Shown piece after piece: positions 15,636 through 24,409 of a DNA stretch of 64,000 bases (its first letter is position 1; the number at the start of each line of letters is the position of its first letter). The notes beneath the pieces are model-generated. The model was given only the letters and a program-made list of their open reading frames with translations. It made no database searches and had not been told where the DNA came from. The translations under genes were made by a program, and so were the position numbers. This DNA is from JAIPEI01 sp964443135. Lineage in GTDB: Bacteria; Desulfobacterota; DSM-4660; Desulfatiglandales; HGW-15. The stretch is from positions 3,656-67,655 of the forward strand of contig CAYUBQ010000016.1 in NCBI GenBank assembly GCA_964443135.1, read 5' to 3'.

Positions 15636-17157
15636 GCCCATGCTCCTCCGGGAGGCAGATGGTGAAGGACGCTCCGCCGGGACGCCCGTTTCGCGCTTCC
15701 ACCCAGCCGCCATGGCCCTCCACAATGCGCTTGACGTTGCTGAGCCCCAGGCCGCTTCCCTTGGTCTTGGTGGTAAAGAACGGCTGGAACAGGTCGGACA
15801 GATCGGTCTCGGGCAGCCCGCGGCCCCTGTCGAAAACGGAGATCTCCGTCCGGGGCGAGCCCCCATTGGGCAGATAAGCCGTGGTCACGCGGATCTCCCC
15901 TCCCCGGTCGGAGGCCTCCACCGCGTTGAGGAGCAGGTTGATCAGGGCCTGCTCCAGCTTCTCCCCGTCCGCCCTCACCTCGGGCATCTCCCTCTCGAGC
16001 CGGGTGACCAGGGCCAGGCCGTTCTCCCGGACCTTCACCTCCAGGAGCTCGACGCAGGACCGGACCAGCGGGTTGATCCGGGTGGGCCGGTACTGGAGCT
16101 GGAGGGGCTTGGCGAAGTCCAGAAGCTCGTTCAGGATGCGCTCCAGACGCACCACCTCCCGGGCCGAGATCTCGAGGCGGCGGAGGTCGTTTCCCTGGAT
16201 CCGGGGCGTCTTGGAGAGGAGCTTCAGGTTCAGGGTCACGGCCGCGAGGGGGTTGCGGATCTCGTGGGAGAGCGACGTGGTGATCTCGCCCACGTAGGCC
16301 ATGCGCTCGGCCTCGAGCATGCGCCTCTCCATCTTGACCCTTTCGGTGATGTCCCTGCAGATGCCGATGCTGGAGAGCTTGTTGTCGAACACGGTGTTCT
16401 TGGCCAGAATCTCCGTGGGGAAACATTCGCCGTCCTTGGAGATCCGCATGTACTCCAGGCTCCTGGGCGCCGACCGGGAGGTGAGGCTCTTGCGGTAGAT
16501 GTCGTTCACCCGGTTGCGATCCTCGGGGGAGACGAAGGCGTGAAACTTTCGGCCGACGATCTCTCCGATGCTTCGCCCGTGCATCCGGCAGAAGGCCCGG
16601 TTCGCAAACACGATGACCTCGTCCTGGATCACGAAGTAGCCGTCCGTGATCTCCTCCACCAGGGTCTTGTACTTCCGTTCGGACTCCCTGAGCTGGCTGG
16701 TCCTGGCCCGGACCTCCTCTTCCAGCCGCCGGTTGTGCTCCAGGATCTTCTTCTCGTGCATGTTTTGAAAGTGGTCGCTGAAGCGCCGGATCGTGTAGGT
16801 GAGGCAGTCGTTGATCTTGATCAGGGCGTTCAGGAACTCGTCGCGGGAGGTCTCGCGGGCCAGGAGGGGAATGGCGATCATGCGGTACAGCTCGAAGGCC
16901 CGCTGCACGTCGCTGAGGAGGAAGCCGGTCTCCAGGCGCATCTGCGTGATGTGGTCGATGAACCGGTTGATCGGGCCGAAATCGCCGTGAACGAGCATCT
17001 CCCGATTGGCGTCGAAGGCGCCGGTGACCGTCTCCACGAGCTCCCTGCGGGGCCGCCGGACGTACAGCTCGCCGACCTCCGTCTTGAGCTTCAGGACCCA
17101 TTCCCGAATGATGGCGGTCCTGTGGCGCTCGTGAAACTCGTCCAGGCTGAAGCCCAT
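15613..17157 (-). CDS. PAS sensor histidine kinase with N-terminal RsbR-like region
   Basis: A 514-residue soluble kinase. Residues 1-140 are helical and resemble the N-terminal RsbRD module of stressosome-type sensors (FHERHRTAIIREWV start). A coiled coil leads into a PAS domain (about 160-275, with ANRAFCRMHG and GICRDITERV), then HisKA (SLSHEIRNPLAAV) and HATPase_c (NLLLNAVEAS, DRGRGL, GSGLGLSNV). No membrane helices, so it senses an internal signal. It overlaps the ntrC-type gene and surely forms a pair with it. A good promoter lies 325 bases upstream. Confidence 0.9.
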   Translation of the reverse strand: MGFSLDEFHERHRTAIIREWVLKLKTEVGELYVRRPRRELVETVTGAFDANREMLVHGDFGPINRFIDHITQMRLETGFLLSDVQRAFELYRMIAIPLLARETSRDEFLNALIKINDCLTYTIRRFSDHFQNMHEKKILEHNRRLEEEVRARTSQLRESERKYKTLVEEITDGYFVIQDEVIVFANRAFCRMHGRSIGEIVGRKFHAFVSPEDRNRVNDIYRKSLTSRSAPRSLEYMRISKDGECFPTEILAKNTVFDNKLSSIGICRDITERVKMERRMLEAERMAYVGEITTSLSHEIRNPLAAVTLNLKLLSKTPRIQGNDLRRLEISAREVVRLERILNELLDFAKPLQLQYRPTRINPLVRSCVELLEVKVRENGLALVTRLEREMPEVRADGEKLEQALINLLLNAVEASDRGGEIRVTTAYLPNGGSPRTEISVFDRGRGLPETDLSDLFQPFFTTKTKGSGLGLSNVKRIVEGHGGWVEARNGRPGGASFTICLPEEHGHVQGTGR

Positions 17158-17269
17158 GCACCTGCCCTTTTACACCCGGGGTGGGAACGGCGCCGGCAGT
17201 CGGGCGGCACGCACCCCGACCAGGCACGACCGGCGGCGCAAGGAAGGCCGCCGGGCATCCCATGCACTG

Positions 17270-17308
17270 TTTCAAACGATCGAGGTCGTCGGGACGACCG
17301 GTTTGAAA
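17270..17308. promoter_or_regulatory. two-level dyad in the leader of the kinase-regulator operon
   Basis: Outer arms TTTCAAAC (17270-17277) and GTTTGAAA (17301-17308) enclose inner arms GGTCGTC and GACGACC. It can form a hairpin in RNA or serve as a protein-binding dyad. It sits in a leader of about 318 bases between the promoter at 17482-17510 and the kinase start. The rest of the leader shows no gene that I can support. Confidence 0.5.
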
Positions 17309-17481
17309 AAAGGACAAGGTTCAGCAGAGACGTTTCGAGAGCGATCCAGCGAAGCAGCCGGCACGCGGTCTGGAGGACCGCCTGGTCTGTCGGCAGGGAT
17401 CGCTCACCGGGGGTCGTCGATCAGAGATGACGTGGGCAGAGGGCTTGGGTTCCTGCCGGCCTGCTGCTGGAAAGCCTTCAC

Positions 17482-17510
17482 ATTATAGTGGATCGCCGGA
17501 GCGAGTGCAA
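17482..17510 (-). promoter_or_regulatory. sigma70-type promoter of the kinase-NtrC operon
   Basis: On the minus strand TTGCAC (17505-17510), 17-base spacer, perfect TATAAT (17482-17487). It lies directly after the MFS gene stop and points to the kinase gene. Confidence 0.65.
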
Positions 17511-17547
17511 GGACTGGAGGGAGAGTGGGCCCGGGGGATTCAAAAGG

Positions 17548-18774
17548 TCACTCCCGGTCCCTCTTCACCAGGAACATCAGGAGGATTCCGGCCATGGCCA
17601 TGACGATGTTGAGGACGAAGGCGAGGTCGTACTGCCCGGTGGCGTCCCTCAGGCTCCCGGCCACCCAGTGGACCGCGATGGCGCCCAGCCCGTAGAAGGG
17701 CGTCCAGGCCCCGATGACCGTCCCCATGACCTCCTTGGGGAAGTAGTCCCCGGCGCAGGCCCCGTAGATGGGGAAGGTCACTCCGTAGAAGACCGCCAGG
17801 AGGCCCACGAAGAGGCTGAGCACGAACCAGGAGGCCCCCGAGAAGAGGATCCCCGCCAGGGCGACCGCAATGACCGTGTTGGAGAGGAGGATGGTTCTCC
17901 TCCGGCCCAGGACGTCGGAGAGGGGCAGGACGGTCAGCACGCCCAGGACCTGGCAGGAGCCGTGGATGGTGGCGAGCAGGCTGGCCTTGTCCAGGGGAAA
18001 GCCCAGCTGGTGCTCGGCGTAGTCCACCATGAAGGTGGTGATCCCGTAGAGGCTGAACGAGATGCAGAAGTAGGAGGACCCGATCAGCCAGAATGTGCTC
18101 GACCTCAGCACCGAGAGCTGGCCGGGCCGAACCGCGGGCACGGCCGGCTGCGGGCCCTGTGCGGGCGTTTCCCGCTCCCCCCAGGGACGGCGGCCGGCCG
18201 CCTCAGGGCTGCTCCGCAGGAACAGGCCGTTTCCCAGCACCATGGCCAGGGCCGCAGCTCCGAGGAAGGTCCAGGAATGCCGCCAGGAGTAGTGCTGAAC
18301 GATCCAGGGAAAGGCCACGCCCATGGTGGCGAACCCCAGACCGTACCCGGTCGAGAGGATGCCCAGGGCCAGGCCTCGCCGTCGGGGAATGAACCACCGT
18401 TGAACGACGGTGATCACGGGGGTCCACATGCCCGTGGCCCCCAGCCCCACCACGGCGTAGGCCACGCAGGCGCCGAGCAGGGAGTCCACCATGCCCATGG
18501 CCACCAGGCCCAGCCCCAGCATCAGGGCGCAGGAGGTGATCACCCGGCGGGCCCCCAGCCGGTCGGTCAGAAAACCCGTCAAGGGGGTCACCGCAATGTA
18601 CGTGAACAGGTAGGCGTTGTAGACGGATCCGCCCTCGGTCCGGCTGAACCCGAGATTTCTGATCATCTCGGGCAGCACCACCCCGTACCCGAGCCTGGCG
18701 GAGTAGTTGATGAGGAGGTCCACGAAGCAGACCGCGAGCACCACCCACGCCCAATGAAGTCCCCATCGTCTCAT
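17548..18774 (-). CDS. MFS transporter, monocarboxylate/oxalate-formate-like
   Basis: A 408-residue protein with 12 predicted membrane helices. The loop 2-3 signature is TDRLGARRVITS and the loop 8-9 version is SDVLGRRRTILL, both typical of the major facilitator superfamily. The GMWTPVITVVQRWFIPRRRGLALGI stretch (shown here only as its WTP and RRRGLA parts) fits the OFA/monocarboxylate branch. AGGAGG stands 11 bases before ATG 18774. Substrate unknown, probably an organic acid. Single gene, head-to-tail with the kinase operon. Confidence 0.85.
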   Translation of the reverse strand: MRRWGLHWAWVVLAVCFVDLLINYSARLGYGVVLPEMIRNLGFSRTEGGSVYNAYLFTYIAVTPLTGFLTDRLGARRVITSCALMLGLGLVAMGMVDSLLGACVAYAVVGLGATGMWTPVITVVQRWFIPRRRGLALGILSTGYGLGFATMGVAFPWIVQHYSWRHSWTFLGAAALAMVLGNGLFLRSSPEAAGRRPWGERETPAQGPQPAVPAVRPGQLSVLRSSTFWLIGSSYFCISFSLYGITTFMVDYAEHQLGFPLDKASLLATIHGSCQVLGVLTVLPLSDVLGRRRTILLSNTVIAVALAGILFSGASWFVLSLFVGLLAVFYGVTFPIYGACAGDYFPKEVMGTVIGAWTPFYGLGAIAVHWVAGSLRDATGQYDLAFVLNIVMAMAGILLMFLVKRDRE

Positions 18775-18985
18775 GTCCGTTACGTCCTCCTGTTTGCGGA
18801 CGGAACACCCCTGGGATTGCCTGTCCCAGCCGGTTGAACAGCGAATCGAGCAAAGCGTCCGTGGCTGCAGGGATTGTACCGGCGGCACGAGGGTCCGTCA
18901 AATATCCTCCATCGGCTGAACCAACGGAGCTCAAATGCGCTTTGAGCCGTGATCGAGGCCTCGATCGGCATGAACGAGGTCGGAA

Positions 18986-21373
18986 CTACGCTTTCCCTCC
19001 TTCAAGCCGGACCACTCCCAGACCGCCATCCACCGTGACGGTGGTGTTTTCGCGAATCAGCGATGTGGCGTTTCGAACGCCCACGACCGCAGGGATGCCC
19101 AGCTCGCGGGCCACGATGGAGCAGTGATTCAGCAACGCCCCCTCTTCCACCACGATCCCGCCGATCATGCGCAGAATGGGCGTCCACCCTGGATCCGTGT
19201 TCCCGGCGATCATGATATCGCCTCGCTCGATATCCGCAGAGGTGGGGTCGTCCACGATTCGAGCCCGTCCGGTCGCCTTGCCGGGGCTGGTCCCGATGCC
19301 TCTCAGGGTCTCCGCATCGGAGCTGACATCTTGGACCGGCATGCCGTCCACGTAGAAGGGGACCGGCTCGCCCTCTTCGGAGCAGGCGGTCCGCCTTCGG
19401 GCGGCCAATGCTTTCGCGTCCTCCAAACGCATGCTGCCGGACACGGTCTGCTCCAGCTCGGACGGCCGGAGGAAGAGGACATCCGTCTCCATGCCGTTTT
19501 TGCGGCCGAGCTCCAGGAGGGAGCGCCTGAGGAGGTACAGGACGCGGTCGAGCGCAAACCGCAACTCCTCCCTGAGGTCCAGAAACCGTCTCGCAACCCG
19601 GAGTGAGATTCGCAGGACGATCCGGAGATGAAAGGGCAGCGTTCCCTGCGCCATGCGGGCGGCCTGCGCCGGGTTCCCGCTCTTCCCGGAGCGCTCCTCC
19701 GGCCGGCCCCGGACGAGCACGGCCAGCATGCCCAGAACCTGATCCGGGGATTCCGACCATCGCGGGGCGGTGAGGGTCCTGTGCTGCGCGCGCGATCCGT
19801 AGGTCTCGAGAAAGCGCTCGAAATCTTCCTGAACATCCGAAGGCAGAGCGTGGATCAGCTCCTCGGGGTTCCGGTTCAGGAACTGCTCGACCAGGTCCTC
19901 GTCGCTCCGAATCCGGTCCGCCAGGTTCTGGATCGATCGCTCCATGGCGGAGGTCACATTGTCCGATCCCCGGCTCAGGAGCGCGAGAAAATCGGAATGG
20001 GTCGATCCGGCCAGGTCGACGGCCATCCACCTGGCGGCCCACGTGAGAAGTGTGGCATAGAGATAGGGCCACTGGTTGTGCTCCAGAAGATCCAGATGAC
20101 ATCTCAACGCGGCGCGGACCTTTTCGAAGGCCAAGCTCTCCTGGCCCGCCGGCGGCTTTTCGATCCGGCGGATCCTCCCGTCGAGCCTTCGAAGGAACCG
20201 TCTCGACAAGGAACCGCATAGGAGCGGGTTGCTCTGCGGGTGGGTGATGCTCAGCCGGAGGGCTTTGCAGAAGAAGCGAATCAGCTTCGATGGACCCGGG
20301 GGTGGAACGGCGTCCGGATCCCATCCGGGGGGGAACAGCGACCGGATCTCACCGGTGCGGAACCGGCGGGGGATCAACCGGAGGACGTTCCTCAGGCTGT
20401 TGCAGCTGACATACAGGAACCCGTGAATCACCGCCATCGCGGGACGTTCCACGGGGATTCCGAAAAACCGGGCATACCACGAGAGATCGAATCGGGAGGC
20501 GTTCCGGGTCATGACCTCCGCCATGAACGGCGTGAGACGGTCGGCCCAGAGGTCGTTGGCGATCTTTCGGGTCCAGGCCCCTGGAGGCGCCGCTTTGTCC
20601 GGTTCCCGGACTGCCGTCACAGGGCGTGCCTGCAGAAGCCAGAGGGTGCCCCCAGGATCCAATGCCCACTCGATATCCTGGACCCTTCCGTCGAAGAGCG
20701 CTTCGAGCCCCCGGGCCATCCCCGCAATGGACCGCCAGGGCTCCGCTTCCGGTTCTACGCTTCCGGAACCGTTCCTCACGACGCCCTCCGAGTCCACGAA
20801 AAGTCGGAAGGGGGTGGCGGCGCCGCTCACCAGCTTGTCCCCCGACCCCGAGACGCTCTCGATGACGCACACCTTCTGCGCCGGCTGCATGGGGTTCCGG
20901 CTGAACGCGACCCCGGCATTCTGGGCATGCACCATGCGCTGAAGGATGACGGACAGGAGAGCCGGATGCTCCTCACCGCTCCCATCGCGGAGGTACGCCT
21001 GCACCTTTTCCGTTTCTGCACTCCTCCAGCACCGCTCGATGCAGTCCTCGAGTTTTCGGGCATCCCGGATGTCGAGAAAGCTCTCGTACTGGCCTGCGAA
21101 GCTTTTCGACTCCAGGTCCTCCATGGGAGAGGAGGATCGGACGGAGACGCCGCGATCCAGACCCAACACCTCGGCGGCCCGATGGACCTCGTCCGGAAGC
21201 CCGGAAGGCCACTCCGAGTGGTCCCTGAAAAGCCGATGCGCTTCGATCCGAATGGCAAAGGCCTCCGGCACGCTGAAACCCGCCCGCTTGGCTCGCGCAA
21301 GGGACGCGAACTTGCGGCCGACCAGCCCGGGATCCAAGGCCCTGTCATCGCTGAACGCAATCAGCCACTTCAT
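18986..21373 (-). CDS. PEP-synthase-like phosphotransferase (ATP-grasp plus PEP-utiliser His domain)
   Basis: A 795-residue protein. Residues 1-270 are a PPDK_N ATP-grasp domain (LVGRKFASLARAKRAGF, VSVRSSSPMEDL, FAGQYESFL, and the IEWALD end). Residues about 270-680 are a helical region unlike the PEP-binding barrel. Residues 700-795 are a swivelling His domain with NTDPGWTPIL and GALLNHCSIVARELGIP, where Asn replaces the usual Ser before the phospho-His. Architecture resembles rifampicin phosphotransferase (ATP domain, substrate domain, His domain) more than PEP synthase. Substrate unknown. ATG 21373 has only a weak ribosome binding site; upstream alternatives exist. Confidence 0.75.
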   Translation of the reverse strand: MKWLIAFSDDRALDPGLVGRKFASLARAKRAGFSVPEAFAIRIEAHRLFRDHSEWPSGLPDEVHRAAEVLGLDRGVSVRSSSPMEDLESKSFAGQYESFLDIRDARKLEDCIERCWRSAETEKVQAYLRDGSGEEHPALLSVILQRMVHAQNAGVAFSRNPMQPAQKVCVIESVSGSGDKLVSGAATPFRLFVDSEGVVRNGSGSVEPEAEPWRSIAGMARGLEALFDGRVQDIEWALDPGGTLWLLQARPVTAVREPDKAAPPGAWTRKIANDLWADRLTPFMAEVMTRNASRFDLSWYARFFGIPVERPAMAVIHGFLYVSCNSLRNVLRLIPRRFRTGEIRSLFPPGWDPDAVPPPGPSKLIRFFCKALRLSITHPQSNPLLCGSLSRRFLRRLDGRIRRIEKPPAGQESLAFEKVRAALRCHLDLLEHNQWPYLYATLLTWAARWMAVDLAGSTHSDFLALLSRGSDNVTSAMERSIQNLADRIRSDEDLVEQFLNRNPEELIHALPSDVQEDFERFLETYGSRAQHRTLTAPRWSESPDQVLGMLAVLVRGRPEERSGKSGNPAQAARMAQGTLPFHLRIVLRISLRVARRFLDLREELRFALDRVLYLLRRSLLELGRKNGMETDVLFLRPSELEQTVSGSMRLEDAKALAARRRTACSEEGEPVPFYVDGMPVQDVSSDAETLRGIGTSPGKATGRARIVDDPTSADIERGDIMIAGNTDPGWTPILRMIGGIVVEEGALLNHCSIVARELGIPAVVGVRNATSLIRENTTVTVDGGLGVVRLEGGKA

Positions 21374-21502
21374 TTCATCTGAACCCGACGCACCCTGTTC
21401 GATCCATGTTTTCCTCAGGGTATCATCAAACACCTCACAGGCTCCAGGAAGCGGTTCAACGCCGGGATGGGTGCAGGGCACGCAGGAACACGGGTCCAGC
21501 TC

Positions 21503-21577
21503 AGAGCAGCACGCCCACCGCGAACATGAGCCGGACCTGAACGAGGTTCACGAGATGGCCGGGAATGTGCTTGTCCA
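21503..21577 (-). pseudogene. remnant of an ABC-2 permease gene
   Basis: About 75 bases match 22598-22672 inside the intact ABC permease gene, the first 30 identical and about 87 percent overall by eye. On the minus strand it still reads as LVNLVQ.. RLMFAVGVLL, then a stop. No flanking gene remains. Either a decayed second copy or a local partial duplication. Confidence 0.65.
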
Positions 21578-21637
21578 TTGTGGTCCGCTTCTGATACCCA
21601 TTGACACAGGGCATAACAGCCATGCATACTCATGCAT

Positions 21638-21841
21638 ATGCGGACCACCCTGAACATCGACGACGAAACCCTGGAAAAAGCCATGCAGCTCACGGGCGTG
21701 CGCGAGAAGACCGCGCTCGTGCGCCGCGGCCTGGAAGCCCTGATCGCCCAGGAGAGCAGCAGGCGCCTGGCCCGGCTCGGCGGCACGGAAAAGAAGCTTC
21801 GGGCGCCCAGACGCCGGCGGTCTGAGGGTTCCTGGCCTTGA
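21638..21841 (+). CDS. vapB: VapB-type antitoxin
   Basis: A 67-residue protein. The N-terminus (MRTTLNIDDETLEKAMQL) is the ribbon-helix-helix signature of the VapB/type II antitoxin group that works with PIN toxins; the C-terminal half is basic (RAPRRRRSEG), where acidic or hydrophobic toxin-binding residues are more common. ATG 21632 would add two residues. TTGACA at 21601 with CATACT at 21625 may be the promoter, making the mRNA nearly leaderless. Repeated ATGCAT words at 21632-21646 could be the operator. The stop overlaps the toxin ATG by one base. Confidence 0.8.
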   Translation: MRTTLNIDDETLEKAMQLTGVREKTALVRRGLEALIAQESSRRLARLGGTEKKLRAPRRRRSEGSWP

Positions 21842-22197
21842 TGCTCGTGGACACCTCCGTCTGGGTGAACCACCTCCGCCGGGGAAACCGGCGCCTCGAG
21901 GCCCTGCTCCTCGAAGCCCGGGTCGCCTGCCATCCCTTTGTCATCGGCGAGCTGGCCTGCGGCACGATGGAAAACCGCGCCGAGATCCTCTCTCTTCTCG
22001 GCTCCCTGCCCTCGACCCCTGTGATCTCCCAGGGGGAGTTCCTCGGGTTTGTCGAGACGAACGCCCTTGCAGGCCGGGGCATCGGGTTCGTGGATGTCCA
22101 CCTGCTGGCCTCGGCCCGCCTGTCCGGCCTGCCGCTCTGGACGGCGGACAAGCGTCTGGCGGGCGCTGCCCGGGACCTCGGCCTGGCGTTTTCGTAG
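21841..22197 (+). CDS. vapC: VapC-type PIN domain toxin
   Basis: A 118-residue PIN ribonuclease. The acidic residues expected for metal binding are visible in LVDTSVWV, VIGELACG, GFVDVHLLAS and WTADKRL. It probably cleaves tRNA or rRNA when freed from VapB. ATG 21841 overlaps the antitoxin stop (TGATG). Complete and apparently intact. Confidence 0.85.
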   Translation: MLVDTSVWVNHLRRGNRRLEALLLEARVACHPFVIGELACGTMENRAEILSLLGSLPSTPVISQGEFLGFVETNALAGRGIGFVDVHLLASARLSGLPLWTADKRLAGAARDLGLAFS

Positions 22198-22229
22198 GGG
22201 GCATTCGATCCTTCCCGGCTCGATGCGCT

Positions 22230-23417
22230 TCAACGGTCGAACCGGAACCTCCACAGGGCAAAGGCGAAGAACAGGGCGGCGAACCCCAGGAGCACGCCGG
22301 CTTCCGGCAGCACGTCACGAAGCCCCAGGCCCCGGATCATGGCGTCGTGGTACCCCTCCAGGGCCCAGGCGTGGGGCGTGAACCGGGAGAGGAGGCGCAG
22401 ACCCGGGGGCATCACGAAGCTGGGCACCATCATGCCGCCCAGGGCCGAGAGGGCCACCGCCAGGAGCACCGAGAACCCGTTCACCTGGGCCTCGGTGCGC
22501 CCCAGGACGGCGACCAGGAGCCCCATGCCGTTGGCCGAGGCGGCCAGGGCGAGGGAGACGGCCACCAGGGCCGGGACGCTTCCCGGCCTCACCCCGAAGA
22601 GCAGCACGCCCACCGCGAACATGAGCCCGATCTGGACGAGGTTCACGAGGTAGTAGGGAACGAGCTTGCCCACGAGCAGCGTGGCCCGGGTCATGGGGGC
22701 CGTGAGGATTCGCCGGAACGTCCCCTCCTGCCTCTCCCTGAGCAGGCCCGATGCCAGGGTGAGGACGATGAAGAACACCCCGAAGATCGTGTAGGCCGGG
22801 ACGTGCTGCTCCGCGGCCGTGGGCCGCCTTCGGTCTTCGAACCGGCTGAGGAGCCGGACCCCGAGCATCCCCGTCCCCGCCTCGCCGCCCCCGGAGCCCA
22901 GGCCCTCTGCCGGGGGACCCAGGCGGACCGACCACAGCCTCCTCTGGATGGCCCCTTGGACCGTCCCGCGAACCGACGAGAGCAGCGGCCGGTTCAGGCC
23001 CGGGTCGGCAACGAGGACGGCCGGCGTTTTGTCTGGCAAGGGGCTCGGCGGCGCGGGCTGGAAGGCGTTCGAGAACCCCTCCTGGAAGGAGAGGGCCAGG
23101 GGAAAGCGGCCCTCCCGGACGAGCGACTCGGCCCGCTCGAGGGTCAGGGGGTTCCCCTCCACCGCCTCGACCCAGAGGATCCCTTCCAGTCCCTTGAGGT
23201 CCGAGAGCACCTCCGCGGCCCGGTCTCCCCGGTCCCGATTCACCACCAGGATCCGGACGGGCCGGTCCCGGGTCCCCGCCTCGTACACCCCTTGCAACGC
23301 CCAGCTCATGACCACGATGAAGAAGAGAGGCATGGCGAAGAGCAGGACCAGGGCCTCCCGGTCCCGCCAGAGCACCTTCAGCTCCTTCACGGTGATGGCG
23401 AGCACCTGATACGTCAC
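22230..23417 (-). CDS. ABC-2 type permease
   Basis: A 395-residue membrane protein with one N-terminal helix, a periplasmic domain of about 170 residues and five C-terminal helices, the layout of ABC-2 exporters (YhhJ/DrrB-like). ERQEGTFRRILTAPMTRATLLVGK is the conserved coupling region (described here by ERQEGT and APM). The GTG start at 23417 overlaps the ATPase stop by four bases. Exports an unknown substrate with the ATPase at 23414-24409; the lipid-modifying genes upstream suggest a glycolipid. Confidence 0.85.
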   Translation of the reverse strand: MTYQVLAITVKELKVLWRDREALVLLFAMPLFFIVVMSWALQGVYEAGTRDRPVRILVVNRDRGDRAAEVLSDLKGLEGILWVEAVEGNPLTLERAESLVREGRFPLALSFQEGFSNAFQPAPPSPLPDKTPAVLVADPGLNRPLLSSVRGTVQGAIQRRLWSVRLGPPAEGLGSGGGEAGTGMLGVRLLSRFEDRRRPTAAEQHVPAYTIFGVFFIVLTLASGLLRERQEGTFRRILTAPMTRATLLVGKLVPYYLVNLVQIGLMFAVGVLLFGVRPGSVPALVAVSLALAASANGMGLLVAVLGRTEAQVNGFSVLLAVALSALGGMMVPSFVMPPGLRLLSRFTPHAWALEGYHDAMIRGLGLRDVLPEAGVLLGFAALFFAFALWRFRFDR

Positions 23418-24409
23418 CCGTTTTCCTCCGCGAGAGGCGCAGGGGCCCCTTCGCCGGGATCCCGAAGGTGCCGGCCTGTCAGGTGAATGAACACGCTCTC
23501 CAGGTTGGGTTCCAGGACGTTCAGCCCCAGGACGCCCGCCTCCCGGACGCCCGCCAGGGCCAGGACGTCCTGGACTGTCCTTTCCGGCTCCCGGGCCTTC
23601 AGGTGCCAGATCCTGCCGCTGCCGTCCAGGCCCTGGACGGAATCGAGCCGGGCCAGCCTATCCCGAGCCTCGGTTGGGAGCGGCGACTTGAGCTCCACCC
23701 GGACCAGGCCCTCCCCGAACCGGCGGATCAGGGCCTCGGGGGTGTCGAGATGGAGAACCCGCCCCTGGTCCATGATCGCAACCCGGCCGCACAACCGTTG
23801 GGCCTCTTCCATGTAGTGGGTGGTGTAAAGGACCGTCATTCCCTGCCGGTTCAGCCGCTCCAGCGTCTCGTGGAGCGCACGGCGGTTCTGTGCGTCCACC
23901 CCCGCGGTGGGTTCGTCCAGGACCAGGATCCGGGGTTCGTGGACCAGCCCGATGGCCACGTTGAGCCGCCGCATCATCCCGTTCGAGAAGGTGGCCACGG
24001 GCTGCCCCGTCCGCTCGGCCAACGCGGCGATCTCCAGCCCCTTTCGCACCCTCTGCTCCAGGCGCCGCCCGCGCAGGCCGTAGAGCCTCCCAAAGAACCG
24101 AAGATTGTCCGCCGCGTCCAGGGCGGGGTAGAAGGCGAATTCCTGCGGGACGAACCCCAGCGCCGCCTTGGCCTCGAGGGGACGGGTGGCCATGGGAACG
24201 CCGTGGATCCGGACACGGCCGCCGGTGGGCTCGATCAGTCCGGTCAACATGTGGATGGTGGTGGTCTTGCCCGCCCCGTTCGGTCCCAGGAGCCCGAAGA
24301 ACTCCCCGTCGAGGATTTCCAGGCTGATCCCTCGGACCGCCCGAACGCCGGGGAACGCCTTCTCCAGGGTCTCCAGGGAAACGGCGGGGGGCGTGTCGGA
24401 CCCGGTCAA
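23414..24409 (-). CDS. ABC transporter ATPase (CcmA/DrrA-like)
   Basis: A 331-residue ATPase: Walker A GPNGAGKTTT, Q-loop VPQEFAFYP, signature FSNGMMRRL (Asn for the second Ser/Gly position), Walker B ILVLDEPTAGVD, H-loop TTHYMEE. The C-terminal 80 residues form the extra domain of DrrA-like ATPases. I chose TTG 24409, whose TTGA overlaps the stop of the acyltransferase gene, because the domain starts just after it and AAGG lies upstream. Translationally coupled on both sides. Confidence 0.85.
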   Translation of the reverse strand: MTGSDTPPAVSLETLEKAFPGVRAVRGISLEILDGEFFGLLGPNGAGKTTTIHMLTGLIEPTGGRVRIHGVPMATRPLEAKAALGFVPQEFAFYPALDAADNLRFFGRLYGLRGRRLEQRVRKGLEIAALAERTGQPVATFSNGMMRRLNVAIGLVHEPRILVLDEPTAGVDAQNRRALHETLERLNRQGMTVLYTTHYMEEAQRLCGRVAIMDQGRVLHLDTPEALIRRFGEGLVRVELKSPLPTEARDRLARLDSVQGLDGSGRIWHLKAREPERTVQDVLALAGVREAGVLGLNVLEPNLESVFIHLTGRHLRDPGEGAPAPLAEENG

